Source: Bryobacterales bacterium F-183
GTDB taxonomy: Bacteria; Acidobacteriota; Terriglobia; Bryobacterales; Bryobacteraceae
Assembly: GCA_016865505.2 (NCBI GenBank)
Contig: AP025252.1
Span: 5,416,137 to 5,480,136, forward strand
Length of the DNA stretch: 64,000 nucleotides
Direction of reading: 5' to 3'
Below, piece after piece: positions 17,116-26,424 of the stretch (position 1 is its first letter; each line of letters begins with the position of its first letter). Under the pieces are notes generated by a model. The model was not told where the DNA came from, made no database searches, and saw nothing but the letters and a program-made list of their open reading frames with translations. Both the position numbers and the translations under genes were made by a program.

Positions 17116-17468
17116 TCACGGCCGAAGAACGTTTGGAGCGAATTCACGCGGATCTAGATTCGGTACGGACGCTATTGCAACGCCCGGCTTGTTCGGATCC
17201 GGCCGAGATGTTGGAGCATCTTCGGTCAGCCGTTGAAAATCTTTCTGTTTGGACGCAGGCGGCCATTTTGGAGCAGGAGCGTCCGGAAGCGCAGGACATC
17301 GAAGAAATTCGCGATTCCTTGCGTCAAATGCAGCCTTTGTTTGATAACGCCCGCAGTTTGCAGGCGGGTTTGGTGGATTTGATTGCCGGAGATGAGTGGG
17401 TGCCCTACGACAACATGGGCGCAAACCACAACCGGGTTTCGGTGGCTGGTGAGACACAGCTGGGATAG
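17112..17468 (+). CDS. flgN: Probable flagellar export chaperone FlgN
   Basis: A 118-residue, largely helical acidic protein starting at ATG 17112 within the flgM stop. Sequence similarity is not obvious to me. Size, helical content (LERIHADLDSVRTLLQ and IEEIRDSLRQMQPLFDNARSL), the tail of small polar residues, and position between flgM and flgK fit FlgN, the chaperone for the hook-filament junction proteins FlgK and FlgL. The assignment is therefore mostly by context. Confidence 0.6.
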   Translation: MITAEERLERIHADLDSVRTLLQRPACSDPAEMLEHLRSAVENLSVWTQAAILEQERPEAQDIEEIRDSLRQMQPLFDNARSLQAGLVDLIAGDEWVPYDNMGANHNRVSVAGETQLG

Positions 17469-17480
17469 GCGAAGACGATC

Positions 17481-18854
17481 ATGGGCTCAAACCTTACAAT
17501 CACACTGGTAAACACTGCCGCGGCGCAGCGCGCTTTTGACCGCGTCCTGCAAACGATTCAGAACAACGTCACGAACGTCCACACGCCGGGGTGGGCCAAG
17601 CAGCGCGTACTGTTGCAGGCCCAGCCGTTCAGCACCAATTGGGCCGGGCAGCAGGGTGGCGTACGAGCCGGCACGCTGGAAGATAGCCGTTCCCAGTATG
17701 CCGAGCGTTCGGTCCGGGATTCGCAGTCGAAGTTGTCTTACAGTTCGCAGTTGAGCGAAAACCTGTCGCGCCTTGAGAAGACCTTTGATTTGAACTCCGG
17801 CGCGGCCATTCCGCAGGCCTTTACCAATCTCTTTAATTCGTTTTCCCAACTAAGCGTCAGCCCGAACAACCCCCTGCCTCGCCAGACGGTGATCGATCAG
17901 GCAAAAGCAGTGGCGAGCAGCTTTAACGACACATCGAACGGCATTGCGTCCACCCGTGCGGAAGTTGACAGCCAGTTGAACGATACGGTTTCGACGATCA
18001 ACAGCAGGCTGGAAACCATCGCTCGCATCAATGCTCAGAAGCGTGCGACGCCGGAAGCGGCGGGCGACCCCGGTGTGGATGCGCAGATGTATGCGGCGAT
18101 CGAAGAGCTTTCGCAGTACGTCCGCGTGCAGACGTTGCGGCAAGCGGATGGTGCGGTCAATGTGTACCTTGCGGACACGACACCGTTGGTGACCGGCGAT
18201 CAGGCCTTGAAGCTGAATTACCAGCCTTCGAGTACGGGTGTGACGATTGAGGACGGCTACGGTCGCGACGTGACCTCGTCGGTCAAGGATGGGGCGTTGG
18301 GTGGCCTTGTGTATCAGCGCAACACGCTCATCCCGCGGTACATGGACACCTTGAACACGCTGGCCAAAGACTTTGCCGATCGGGTGAACGCGATTCAGCA
18401 GGCTGGCGTCACTCCTGCCGGCACGCCTCCAACGAGCGATATCTTCACGTACAACTCGACCTTAGGCGAGGCGGCGACTTTAGCAGTTGCGGATACGTTG
18501 ACGCCGGACGGCATAGCAGCGGCGCGCGCTTCTGCACCGGGTGGTAACGGCAATGCCCTGGATTTTGCGGCACTGGCGACCGACAAGTCCATCAACAATC
18601 GAAGCTATACGGAAGAGTTCGGAGCTCTCGCGGCGCAGTTCGGACGGGATCTTAGCTCAGCGCGGAACAACGTGAACACGGAACTGTCGCTGTTGTCGCA
18701 GGCCAAGCAGTACCGCGAAGACCTCTCGGGCGTGGACCTCAACGAAGCGGCCGCAGAGTTGATTCAGTTTCAGCGCGCCTACCAAGCATCGGCCGAGATG
18801 TTCCGCATTCTGAATCAGATTACAGAGACCGTGCTCGGACTTGTGCGCACGTAG
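17481..18854 (+). CDS. flgK: Flagellar hook-associated protein FlgK (HAP1)
   Basis: A 457-residue structural protein of the hook-filament junction. The N-terminal rod-type motif LVNTAAAQRAFDRVLQTIQNNVTNVHTPGWAKQ includes the conserved N-x-x-N-x-x-TPG(W/Y) turn. The C-terminus VDLNEAAAELIQFQRAYQASAEMFRILNQ is the matching coiled-coil end (family LNEE-A-x-L-x-xFQ-x-AYQA). The middle is a variable domain, shorter than in E. coli (547 residues). It is exported by the flagellar type III system, so no Sec signal is expected. It follows flgN by 12 bp and precedes flgL by 17 bp. Confidence 0.95.
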   Translation: MGSNLTITLVNTAAAQRAFDRVLQTIQNNVTNVHTPGWAKQRVLLQAQPFSTNWAGQQGGVRAGTLEDSRSQYAERSVRDSQSKLSYSSQLSENLSRLEKTFDLNSGAAIPQAFTNLFNSFSQLSVSPNNPLPRQTVIDQAKAVASSFNDTSNGIASTRAEVDSQLNDTVSTINSRLETIARINAQKRATPEAAGDPGVDAQMYAAIEELSQYVRVQTLRQADGAVNVYLADTTPLVTGDQALKLNYQPSSTGVTIEDGYGRDVTSSVKDGALGGLVYQRNTLIPRYMDTLNTLAKDFADRVNAIQQAGVTPAGTPPTSDIFTYNSTLGEAATLAVADTLTPDGIAAARASAPGGNGNALDFAALATDKSINNRSYTEEFGALAAQFGRDLSSARNNVNTELSLLSQAKQYREDLSGVDLNEAAAELIQFQRAYQASAEMFRILNQITETVLGLVRT

Positions 18855-18871
18855 GACGGAGATAGCAAGAC

Positions 18872-19780
18872 ATGATTTCGAACCTGAACTCTTCCAATTC
18901 GCGGTTTCTGTATAGTTTGAACTCCATTGAGAAGCGCTTGAACACGGCACAGCAGCAGCTGAGCAGCGGTAAGCGCATCAATGTGGCGGCGGACAGTCCG
19001 GATGACGTGCTACCGCTGCTGAGTTCTCGCGCTCAGATGGAGTCTGCCAAGCAGATCAACACGAATCTGGATCGGACGCAGACTGAGGTGAATGCGGCTG
19101 AGAAAGCACTACAGCAGGCGAGCAATGGGTTCGAGCGTGCCCGCGTGCTCGGTTCGCAAGGTGGATCCGACCTGCAGGATGCGCAGAGCCGCCAGACGCT
19201 TGCTCGTGAAGTGGAAGCCGTAATGGAACAGATGGTGGCACTGGCTCGCACGACGGTGGAGGGGCGCTACATCTTCTCTGGCGATGGCGATCACTTGATT
19301 CCGTACACAATCGACCTTTCCCAGAACGATCCTTACTCAGCCTATGCGGGCGCTACAACGAATACTCGCGAAGTCCAGCATCCGAACGGCTCGCGATTCC
19401 AGATCGCGAAGACTGCGGATGAGATCTTTGATTCGACCGATCCAAACTCGAACGTATTCGATTCGCTAGCGCAGTTGCGTAGTGCGCTGCTTGCTAACGA
19501 TGGCGACGCGATCCGTGCTGCGAATGAACGTTTGAACGAGGTGGCGCCGCACCTGGAGCGCATGCTGGCCTACTACGGTACGGTGCAGAATCGCGTGGCG
19601 GCTGGTGTTGAGTACGGCAAAAAGTTGGTGCTTGATATCCAGACGCAGATTGCTGCGGTGGAAAGTGCCGACCTGAGCGCGGCGATCCTGGAGCAGCAAC
19701 AGGCACAGGTGAATTTGTCGGCGGCCCTCCAGTCTCGAGCACAGTTGGACCGCCGTTCGTTGTTCGATTACTTGCGCTAA
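18872..19780 (+). CDS. flgL: Flagellar hook-associated protein FlgL (HAP3)
   Basis: A 302-residue junction protein homologous to flagellin. The N-terminal helix contains LNSIEKRLNTAQQQLSSGKR and INVAADSPDDV, the flagellin-family start. The C-terminal helix (AVESADLSAAILEQQQAQVNLSAALQSRAQLDRRSLFDYL) is the partner strand. GDGDHLIPY marks the short variable domain. It is the last gene of the flgMNKL unit; its TAA shares the tetranucleotide CTAA (19777-19780) with the stop of the convergent gene. No flagellin or other flagellar genes are in the window. Confidence 0.94.
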   Translation: MISNLNSSNSRFLYSLNSIEKRLNTAQQQLSSGKRINVAADSPDDVLPLLSSRAQMESAKQINTNLDRTQTEVNAAEKALQQASNGFERARVLGSQGGSDLQDAQSRQTLAREVEAVMEQMVALARTTVEGRYIFSGDGDHLIPYTIDLSQNDPYSAYAGATTNTREVQHPNGSRFQIAKTADEIFDSTDPNSNVFDSLAQLRSALLANDGDAIRAANERLNEVAPHLERMLAYYGTVQNRVAAGVEYGKKLVLDIQTQIAAVESADLSAAILEQQQAQVNLSAALQSRAQLDRRSLFDYLR

Positions 19781-20637
19781 GCGCGCATTCCGGCCAAAAC
19801 GCCTCGCATATAAGAAAAGCTGCGCTGCATGCCAGGGACGGGGTTGTCCTCGTCTACCTCATACTCGAGCATCACTGCTCCCTGGTAGCGCATTTTCTTC
19901 AGTTCCTTGAAGATGGCTGCGATGGGCATCTTCCCTTCCCCGACTGGCACCTGGCTGCTCGCCTTGGTGAAGTCCGTTAGATCCTTGATGTGCATGTCGA
20001 GCAGACGTGACCCACACTCCCGGATCGTCTCCGTAATCTCCACACCCGTACGCACCGCGTGCCCGACATCGCAGCAGATGCCGACGCGCGGGTCCATGTT
20101 CTTGACCATGCCCAGGATGCTCTGCGGATTCGGAAAGTGCTTGTCTTCCGGACCGTGGTTGTGCACCGCGATCTTGATGTCGTATTGCTTGACGTACTTC
20201 TCCAACTTCGGGAGCGTTACGGCTGTGGGTGCCGCCACCATGAGCGGGAGTCCAGCAGCCTTGGCGTACTCGAATTTGGCTTTGATGTCCGCTTCGTCGT
20301 CGACTTGAAAGGACACGGTACCGCCGCCGGTGACAGTGAGTCCGGCCTTATCGAAGTCGGCCCGGGCCTTCTGGATTTCGGCCGTGGACAGGTTCATCGG
20401 CAGATGAAAATCCTTGATGTTGATGTATTGCGCACCCATCCGGCGCGTCATCGCGATGGCGATCTTACGGCTGTACGCACGAAGCGAGTAACTTGCGACG
20501 CCGACCTTTATGTCGTCGGAAGCACCGCCGCCCGAGGTATTTTCGGCAGCGGACAGGATGGAAGAAGAACTGCCGGCAACGGCGGCAAGCGAGGACAGAG
20601 TGGCGGTGAGTAACCGTCTACGATCGAGGTTTGGCAT
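19777..20637 (-). CDS. Sugar phosphate isomerase/epimerase-like TIM-barrel protein, Tat-exported
   Basis: A 286-residue protein starting at ATG 20637. The N-terminus MPNLDRRRLLTATLSSLAAVAG carries an RRRLL twin-arginine pattern, so export is likely. The body resembles the xylose isomerase-like AP endonuclease 2 superfamily. Metal-ligand candidates occur in KIAVHNHGPEDKHFP, GICCDVGHAVRTG, RLLDMHIKDLTDF and GAVMLEYEVDEDNPVPG, in the family order H/E-D-H-E. Exported members are frequent in Acidobacteria and Planctomycetes. It converges with flgL at overlapping stops. Substrate unknown; a sugar or inositol derivative is the family norm. Confidence 0.82.
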   Translation of the reverse strand: MPNLDRRRLLTATLSSLAAVAGSSSSILSAAENTSGGGASDDIKVGVASYSLRAYSRKIAIAMTRRMGAQYINIKDFHLPMNLSTAEIQKARADFDKAGLTVTGGGTVSFQVDDEADIKAKFEYAKAAGLPLMVAAPTAVTLPKLEKYVKQYDIKIAVHNHGPEDKHFPNPQSILGMVKNMDPRVGICCDVGHAVRTGVEITETIRECGSRLLDMHIKDLTDFTKASSQVPVGEGKMPIAAIFKELKKMRYQGAVMLEYEVDEDNPVPGMQRSFSYMRGVLAGMRA

Positions 20638-20675
20638 AGGACACCGAGTGGATGATATCGCATCCGTAAAGTTGC

Positions 20676-21152
20676 TTATCGCCGTTCGGCGAAGAACTGC
20701 TTGAGCAACTGCAGGCAGTCTGCCGCTAGAACGCCTTCGGTGATTTCGAGGCGGTGGTTCAGCAGGTCGGAGTCTGCCACCTGGAACTTGCTGCGTACAC
20801 CGCCAAATCGCAGATCGCGCGCACCGAACACCAAACGGGAGAGTCGGGCATGTACCAGCGCGCCGGCGCACATTGGGCACGGCTCCAAGGTCACATACAG
20901 CGTGCAGCCGCCGAGGCGGTAGTTGCCGAGCGCTTGGGCAGCGAAGCGGATGGCGATCATTTCGGCGTGTGCCGTTGGGTCGTTGCCGGAGATGGGCTTG
21001 TTGTAACCGGTGGCAATGAGTTGATCGTCTTGTGATACGAGCACAGCGCCCACCGGGACCTCACCAAGAGATTGCGCTTCCGCTGCGAGTGCCAGAGCCT
21101 GGCGCATCCAACGCTCGTCGCGCGCGGACCGATCTGCAGTCACTGGAAGCAC
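20676..21152 (-). CDS. tadA: tRNA-specific adenosine deaminase TadA
   Basis: A 158-residue enzyme that converts A34 to inosine in tRNA-Arg(ACG), which is essential for reading CGN codons. The cytidine/deoxycytidylate deaminase zinc motif is complete: TAHAEMIAI (H and catalytic E) and TLEPCPMCAGAL (two Cys). RFGGVRSKF and the N-terminal DERWMRQALALAAEA match TadA. GTG at 21152 is the open start; a second GTG three codons later is equally possible. Closely related guanine deaminases exist, but the motif spacing fits TadA. Confidence 0.9.
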   Translation of the reverse strand: MLPVTADRSARDERWMRQALALAAEAQSLGEVPVGAVLVSQDDQLIATGYNKPISGNDPTAHAEMIAIRFAAQALGNYRLGGCTLYVTLEPCPMCAGALVHARLSRLVFGARDLRFGGVRSKFQVADSDLLNHRLEITEGVLAADCLQLLKQFFAERR

Positions 21153-21158
21153 GGGGAG

Positions 21159-21863
21159 TTAATAGACGATGGGCGGCGTGGGGAGCACTGGGGTCCCGGT
21201 GGCCGATGTGGGTTGGTTCAGGAAGTGGCGGACGAGTTCCTCGTATAGTGCGGGAATCCGCGTCAGTGCAATACCAAGCAAGAGGTGTGCGACAACTGGA
21301 AGGTTACGTACCGAATAGGCCGGAATGAGGGGCGCCAAGGTTGGAAAGATCAACTGGTACTGGCAGAGGTACCAGAGCATCGCTGTGGCAATGGCAACGA
21401 GGAATTGTACAAGGCCATGACCTCGGAATGGCGGTAACAGGAAGGCGCAGATCATGCCGGCGATGCCGGAGAGGACGATTTCGAGTCCCGCACCGGCGAG
21501 GGTGACGCGGCTGAGTCCTTTCCAAAACGCAGCGTTACCGTAAACGGCGCTGCCGAGAAGGTTGGCGGAACTCCACCAGGGCTGGCGCTGCAGCGTGGAC
21601 GCGAAGGAATAGAAGCAGAGCATGGCGAGTCCGCCGACGACGCCCGCTTGTAGACCGGCGAGGAGGCGGAAGCGGGTAACCGGCCATTGCACTGGGATGG
21701 ATTCGACGGGACGGGCAGCGATTGGCGCAGGAGGAAAAGGTGGACCGCTCAGAGGCGAGGGGACCACGCTTTGTTCGATTGGTGTTTCCGGAGTTGGGCC
21801 ACTGCCGCCAGCCGATTCTAGCGAAGGCGGATCGATTGGAGGCGGACCGGTTTCAAGGTGCAT
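21159..21863 (-). CDS. Membrane protein with proline-rich N-terminus, unknown function
   Basis: A 234-residue protein starting at ATG 21863, preceded by GGAGAGCAGG. The first 75 residues are rich in proline and serine (MHLETGPPPIDPPSLES and LSGPPFPPAPIAARP) and probably cytoplasmic. They are followed by about four hydrophobic helices between roughly 85 and 200, for example GLQAGVVGGLAMLCFYSFAS and GIAGMICAFLLPPF. The C-terminus ends TPPIVY. I do not recognise the family. The glycine-rich helix pairs recall DUF-type integral proteins with duplicated two-helix units. It follows the degenerate GGDEF gene by 43 bp on the same strand. Confidence 0.65.
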   Translation of the reverse strand: MHLETGPPPIDPPSLESAGGSGPTPETPIEQSVVPSPLSGPPFPPAPIAARPVESIPVQWPVTRFRLLAGLQAGVVGGLAMLCFYSFASTLQRQPWWSSANLLGSAVYGNAAFWKGLSRVTLAGAGLEIVLSGIAGMICAFLLPPFRGHGLVQFLVAIATAMLWYLCQYQLIFPTLAPLIPAYSVRNLPVVAHLLLGIALTRIPALYEELVRHFLNQPTSATGTPVLPTPPIVY

Positions 21864-21906
21864 CTGCCTGCTCTCCAGAGTAACAGGCAGGGACAGTGCG
21901 AGTGCG

Positions 21907-22743
21907 TTAGTCGGGCTGTTTGCGCGAATGCTGCGACACAAAGTTATCCAGCTCTTCAACGATCTCGAGCTCATTCGGCGGGGTGGTCAAAGCCACGGCC
22001 CAACCGGATGCGGTGAGATTCAACAGCACGCTCCGTTGCTGCGATTCATAGTTAAGCTTGACCTTTTGCGAGCCCGTGTGGTCGGCCAGGTGGCGGACAT
22101 CCGACAGTAGGCCAGAAGCGTCGAAGAGGGCGAGCAACGATGCGCCGCCCCAGCGAAACATCATGGTGTCCGGTGGCAGCTTTTGACCAAGGAACTGCGC
22201 GTACTGCCGGATCGACATTTGTCCGGCGTCGGTGCCGTAGCGCGTCACCATATACCGCAGACGGTCGATGACGAAGACCACTCCGTAACGCGGGCGGCCC
22301 ATGGATCGGGCAGACTGAATGGCTTTGATACCCAGGTCGCGACCGGGCAAGCCGGTGAGCGCATCGGATACGCGACCTGCAGGAAACAGGTCGTCCTCCA
22401 GAGTGTGGAACTTAGTGGCCGACTCCTCAAAGGCACTGTTGAGGACGGAAAGGTCAGCTTCAGACGAAGCATCCGTCTCTTCGTCGGCACCGGCGGAGTC
22501 GAGATTTGAGCCTCCACCGCCCACACGGATACTGCGCACGAGTTCGCGGCAACTTTTGGTGAGAGCCGTTGCGACGTTCAAATGATCGATGATCTGTTCG
22601 ACGTCCGTCTGCTCAAACTTGGTGCCTTCCGAGGCGAGTTCCGCCAAGCGATTGCTCAGTAGCTCAATGTTCTGGTGGACATTGGCTGAAATTTGTGTGG
22701 CCCCGGTTATTCCGGGACTGAATGATTGATCTTCAGTCGGCAA
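21907..22743 (-). CDS. Degenerate GGDEF-domain protein
   Basis: A 278-residue cytoplasmic protein. Residues 1-125 form a helical region. The part from about 127 has the GGDEF-domain landmarks SDALTGLPGRDLGI (family D-x-LTGL-x-NR), VVFVIDRLRYMVTRYG (family FDIDxFKxxND-YG) and MFRWGGASLLALFDA, where the signature GGDEF is GGAS. Loss of the acidic pair and of the second-site aspartates predicts no diguanylate cyclase activity; it may bind c-di-GMP or GTP, or act as a protein-interaction domain. TTG at 22743 has GAAGG upstream. It is divergent, 52 bp away, from a receiver-PAS protein whose C-terminus resembles this domain. Confidence 0.72.
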   Translation of the reverse strand: MPTEDQSFSPGITGATQISANVHQNIELLSNRLAELASEGTKFEQTDVEQIIDHLNVATALTKSCRELVRSIRVGGGGSNLDSAGADEETDASSEADLSVLNSAFEESATKFHTLEDDLFPAGRVSDALTGLPGRDLGIKAIQSARSMGRPRYGVVFVIDRLRYMVTRYGTDAGQMSIRQYAQFLGQKLPPDTMMFRWGGASLLALFDASGLLSDVRHLADHTGSQKVKLNYESQQRSVLLNLTASGWAVALTTPPNELEIVEELDNFVSQHSRKQPD

Positions 22744-22795
22744 GCGTACCTTCGCCTCTTACACCCGCTTATCGACGCCGATATGGAATTCAAGA

Positions 22796-24034
22796 ATGGA
22801 CACAAACGCTCCGTTGGAAATACTACTTGTAGAGGACGACGCCTCTGCTGGAACCGAGATCCAGCAGTCGCTGGCGGACCTTGGCTATGTGGTGACACAC
22901 GCTTCCACGGGCGAAAGCGCTCTTGAAGCGGCGGTAGACAAAAAGCCAAAACTGGCCATTGTCGCAACCCATCTGAGCGGCACGCCGGACGGGCCTGAAA
23001 CCGCAAGGGAATTGGCCAGCCAAGGCGTATCGTTATTGTTTCTTGCTGCCAGCCTGAGAGAGGCCCGTCCACTGCTGGACCTGAAGCCCCTGGGTGGTTT
23101 GGTGAAGCCACTGCGCGATGGCGAAGTGGAGATGGTGCTGGCGATGGCGCGCCTACTCATGGCCGAACGCGAACAGTCGCAGGTGCTGGCGCAGGCGATG
23201 GAGACGGTGACAGAAGGTATCTTTCTGCTCGATTCGACCAAGCGGATCGTTTTTGCCAACAGCGCAGCGTTGCGGATCGCGCAGGCCGAGCGTCCTGCGG
23301 ACGGCCAGCCGCTCGATGAGTTCTTCCCGATGAAGGATGGCCAGAATGAGGCGCTGATGCAGTCCCTGCAGCAGATTCAGGATGGTGCGCAGGCTGGCGA
23401 AGTTGGCATGGAAGCGATTCTGCAGGCACCTGAGGGTGGTACCGAACAGAAGGTACGACTATGGTCCGGACCGGCGGCGGGCGGCGGCATTACACTACGG
23501 TTCCAGCTGTATGTACGGCCTGGAGCCAACAGCAGCAAGGATGATAGGTCCTCGACGATGGCGGAGGGCGGTTCGGCGCAACAACCGATCCGTGAAAAGG
23601 CAATCCGCGCGATCGAACTGCGTCTGGAAGCGGGCGCCGGCATCAATCACTACGCCGCTGTGTTTACCCTCAGCCAGTTTGATACGTTCTGGACGCGATA
23701 CGGTCTTTCGAATGCGGAGAATCTGGTGGAAGCGTACGCTGCACACCTCACGCGCACCTTTCCAAACGAACGTATCTATCGCTGGAGCAACCGCACCATC
23801 GCGCTGCTTCTGGACCGCGAAAGTACGCCACCGGATGTGCGCATGGAGTTAACGTCGTTCACCACGCGGCGCGTCGATTACTACCTGAATACGGTGGGGC
23901 GAAGTGCACTGGTGACCTTGTCGCCGGCCTGGCGGCTGATTCCGCTCAACTGCGATCCTGAGCAGTCCTTCGATACGGAAGAGGTCATTCGCCGCATCGA
24001 ACAATTTGAACGGGAACACACGCGCATCCGCTAA
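22796..24034 (+). CDS. Atypical response regulator: receiver, PAS and degenerate GGDEF
   Basis: A 412-residue protein. The receiver-like domain (8-115) keeps the acidic cluster VEDD (12-15) and the conserved lysine in LVKPL (K104), but the phospho-accepting aspartate is replaced (PKLAIVATHLSG, Ala57), so phosphorylation in the usual way is unlikely. A PAS-like domain follows (about 130-230; TVTEGIFLLDSTKRIVFANS). The C-terminal region (about 280-410) aligns with the degenerate GGDEF of the divergent neighbour: YAAVFTLSQFDTFWTRYG and IYRWSNRTIALLLDR, where even the GG is lost. The pair looks like an ancient duplication. Probably a non-catalytic signalling adaptor. Confidence 0.72.
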   Translation: MDTNAPLEILLVEDDASAGTEIQQSLADLGYVVTHASTGESALEAAVDKKPKLAIVATHLSGTPDGPETARELASQGVSLLFLAASLREARPLLDLKPLGGLVKPLRDGEVEMVLAMARLLMAEREQSQVLAQAMETVTEGIFLLDSTKRIVFANSAALRIAQAERPADGQPLDEFFPMKDGQNEALMQSLQQIQDGAQAGEVGMEAILQAPEGGTEQKVRLWSGPAAGGGITLRFQLYVRPGANSSKDDRSSTMAEGGSAQQPIREKAIRAIELRLEAGAGINHYAAVFTLSQFDTFWTRYGLSNAENLVEAYAAHLTRTFPNERIYRWSNRTIALLLDRESTPPDVRMELTSFTTRRVDYYLNTVGRSALVTLSPAWRLIPLNCDPEQSFDTEEVIRRIEQFEREHTRIR

Positions 24035-24037
24035 ATG

Positions 24038-24077
24038 AAAAAGACGCCCCCGATGTCGGAGGGCGTCTGGATCTTTT
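24038..24077. terminator. Bidirectional terminator
   Basis: Stem AGACGCCC (24042-24049) with GGGCGTCT (24061-24068), extended by an inner CCGA/TCGG pair. A five-A run precedes it on the left and a TTTT run ends it at 24077. It serves the receiver-PAS gene on the plus strand and the PilZ-J gene on the minus strand. Confidence 0.8.
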
Positions 24078-24106
24078 ACCGGGGTTAAGCGTTTGCCGGA
24101 GTCGGC

Positions 24107-25045
24107 TCAGGAAGCGAGCAGGCGGTCTTCACGGGTCTGCCGTGCGGACTCTGCCGCTGCGGCGGCTGCTGCGGCAGCAGTCGACTGTTCTTCAAAGTAG
24201 TCCACACCTTTAATGGTGATGGTGAACCGGCCGTTGTCGGACCTTGTCACAAATCCAGCTTCGCGAAGGTACCAGAAGTTGAACTCCAGGTGTTCCTTGG
24301 GAACGCCGAGCATGGTCTCAAACTCGTGCATGGTGAGTTCCGGGGTTCGGGGCTCCTGGATGCACTTGTTGTAGAGCATGCCTAGAATCCCTTGGCGCTT
24401 GCGGCGCTCGCCTTCGACGCCCATCACCTGCACTGGTTTTTCGAAGATCTTCCAACGGCGCTGTTGGATCTTGGTCAGGCGCAGGTCGTAAGCAGCACGC
24501 TGCTCCGGATCGGTTAGGGTTTGGTAGCCCTTGGTAAGAAGCCGGAACATCTGCTCGTCTCCGGTTTCCTTGTTGTCAGGATGAAAGCGCTGGGCCTGGA
24601 GGCGGTATACACGGTGGATGGTTTCTACATCCGCCTTGGGATTGATCTGCAGCAGTTCGTAGTAATCGGCTTCGACCGAGCCATCGTCGGGTGCGGCACC
24701 ATCCGCTTCGCCCTCCGGGGATTCCGCGTTCGCGGCGTTCGGCCTAAGTTCGTAGGTGACGCCAATCCGGTACTCGGAGCCGAGACCCTTGTGACACCAG
24801 GTGACCTTACCCTTGCGAGCCTGACGCAGATCGTCCTCGAACTGGATGATCGTACCTGGGCTGACAGGTTCGCGACAGCTTAGGCCGACGCCGTTGTCGT
24901 GGTAGTCCACAATGCGGGCGCGGGAACGGTAGTGCCCACCATCCTCGCCGATCAAAAGATCGACGATCGGGCCCAAAATCTTGCGTACGCGCTGGCGCTG
25001 GCGACGGTTTGTACCCGGAGGCGGCGGCTGAGTTCCCTGCTGCAT
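24107..25045 (-). CDS. PilZ-like domain fused to a J-domain
   Basis: About 312 residues. The N-terminal part (12-100) looks like PilZ: an arginine cluster RRQRQR (14-19) and [14 protein letters not shown], where the c-di-GMP motif (D/N)xSxxG appears as DYHDNG with His for Ser. A J-domain follows (128-187, [22 protein letters not shown]) with an intact HPD at 155-157, so it could stimulate a DnaK. The C-terminal third is a winged-helix-like region ([30 protein letters not shown]) and an alanine tract (24150-24182). ATG at 25045 has AAGAAAG upstream; ATG at 25081 is the longer alternative. The combination is unusual. Confidence 0.72.
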   Translation of the reverse strand: MQQGTQPPPPGTNRRQRQRVRKILGPIVDLLIGEDGGHYRSRARIVDYHDNGVGLSCREPVSPGTIIQFEDDLRQARKGKVTWCHKGLGSEYRIGVTYELRPNAANAESPEGEADGAAPDDGSVEADYYELLQINPKADVETIHRVYRLQAQRFHPDNKETGDEQMFRLLTKGYQTLTDPEQRAAYDLRLTKIQQRRWKIFEKPVQVMGVEGERRKRQGILGMLYNKCIQEPRTPELTMHEFETMLGVPKEHLEFNFWYLREAGFVTRSDNGRFTITIKGVDYFEEQSTAAAAAAAAAESARQTREDRLLAS

Positions 25046-25147
25046 GCTTCTTTCTTCGGCAGGTTCGACCGATTTGCGCATCGGTCAAAGCAATTAGCAG
25101 GTGATAAGGTTTCACCCCAGCCTTTTCCTGGGCCGGGCGACGCTAAA

Positions 25148-26401
25148 ATGAAGAATATGCCAGTTTCTTCGCGCCGCCGCTCCATTCCTGTAAACGTGGG
25201 GGGCGTCATGGTCGGTGGAACCCACCCGATTGTGGTTCAGTCCATGACCAACACCGATACGGCCAACGTAACGGCTACCGTCAACCAGACGATGGCGCTG
25301 GCGCAGGCGGGGTCGGAGATTGTCCGCGTGACAGTGAACACGGACGAGGCGGCCCAAGCCGTACCGAAGATTTGCGAGACGCTGTACAAGTTCGGCGTAC
25401 GGGTTCCGATTGTCGGGGACTTCCACTACAACGGTCACCTGCTGCTGCGCAAGTACCCGGATTGCGCCAAGGCTTTGGCGAAGTACCGGATCAACCCCGG
25501 CAACGTCAACATCGGCAAAAAGCACGATGACAATTACCGCGCGATGATCGAGGCGGCGATCGAATATGGCAAGCCGGTCCGGATTGGGGTGAACTGGGGG
25601 TCGCTCGACCAGGCGCTGCTTGCGAAACTGATGGACGAAAATAGCCAATTGCCGGAGCCCCTCGATTCGCAACAGGTGATGCGGAACGCCATTGTTGCCA
25701 GTGCTTTGATGTCGGCTGAGGCCGCCGTGAATTACGGTCTGGCGAAGGACAAGATCCTGCTGAGCGCGAAGGTAAGCATTGTGCAGGACCTGATTACGGT
25801 TTACAGGGATCTGGCGTCGCGCTGCGAGTACGCGCTGCATTTGGGATTGACCGAGGCCGGTCTTGGCGCGAAGGGCATCGTGGCGACCACTGCAGCGCTT
25901 TCTGTTCTGCTGCAGGATGGTATTGGCGATACGATTCGCGCGTCGCTGACTCCGCTACCGAACGGCGACCGTACCGAGGAAGTGACGGTTTGCCAGCAGA
26001 TTCTGCAGTCTCTGGGCCTGCGTAGCTTTACGCCGCAGGTGGCGGCATGTCCCGGATGCGGGCGTACGACGTCCACCTTCTTCCAGGACATGGCGGACCA
26101 GATCCAGACCTACCTCCGGCAGCAGATGCCGAATTGGAAGGAACGGTACGCCGGGGTCGAAGAAATGAAAGTGGCGGTGATGGGCTGCGTGGTGAACGGA
26201 CCGGGCGAGTCGAAGCATGCCAACATCGGCATTTCGCTACCCGGAACCTTTGAGGAACCGGTGGCGCCCGTGTTCGTGGATGGGGTCAAGACGGTGACCT
26301 TGCGCGGCGACAATATCGTCGCAGAATTCATCCAGATCTTGAATAACTACGTTGAACGGAAATATACTCAACAAAACACAAGCGAACCTGCGCTTGTATG
26401 A
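25148..26401 (+). CDS. ispG: 4-hydroxy-3-methylbut-2-en-1-yl diphosphate synthase (IspG/GcpE)
   Basis: A 417-residue [4Fe-4S] enzyme of the MEP isoprenoid pathway, reducing the cyclic diphosphate to HMBPP. It begins [30 protein letters not shown], the family start. A TIM-barrel domain is followed by the cluster-binding cysteines in [14 protein letters not shown] and [21 protein letters not shown] at 25148 is used; ATG at 25157 is also possible. ispE, another MEP gene, lies 7 kb downstream on the other strand, so the pathway is present but dispersed. Confidence 0.97.
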   Translation: MKNMPVSSRRRSIPVNVGGVMVGGTHPIVVQSMTNTDTANVTATVNQTMALAQAGSEIVRVTVNTDEAAQAVPKICETLYKFGVRVPIVGDFHYNGHLLLRKYPDCAKALAKYRINPGNVNIGKKHDDNYRAMIEAAIEYGKPVRIGVNWGSLDQALLAKLMDENSQLPEPLDSQQVMRNAIVASALMSAEAAVNYGLAKDKILLSAKVSIVQDLITVYRDLASRCEYALHLGLTEAGLGAKGIVATTAALSVLLQDGIGDTIRASLTPLPNGDRTEEVTVCQQILQSLGLRSFTPQVAACPGCGRTTSTFFQDMADQIQTYLRQQMPNWKERYAGVEEMKVAVMGCVVNGPGESKHANIGISLPGTFEEPVAPVFVDGVKTVTLRGDNIVAEFIQILNNYVERKYTQQNTSEPALV

Positions 26402-26424
26402 GTGAGAAAGCCGTTTGACGTACC

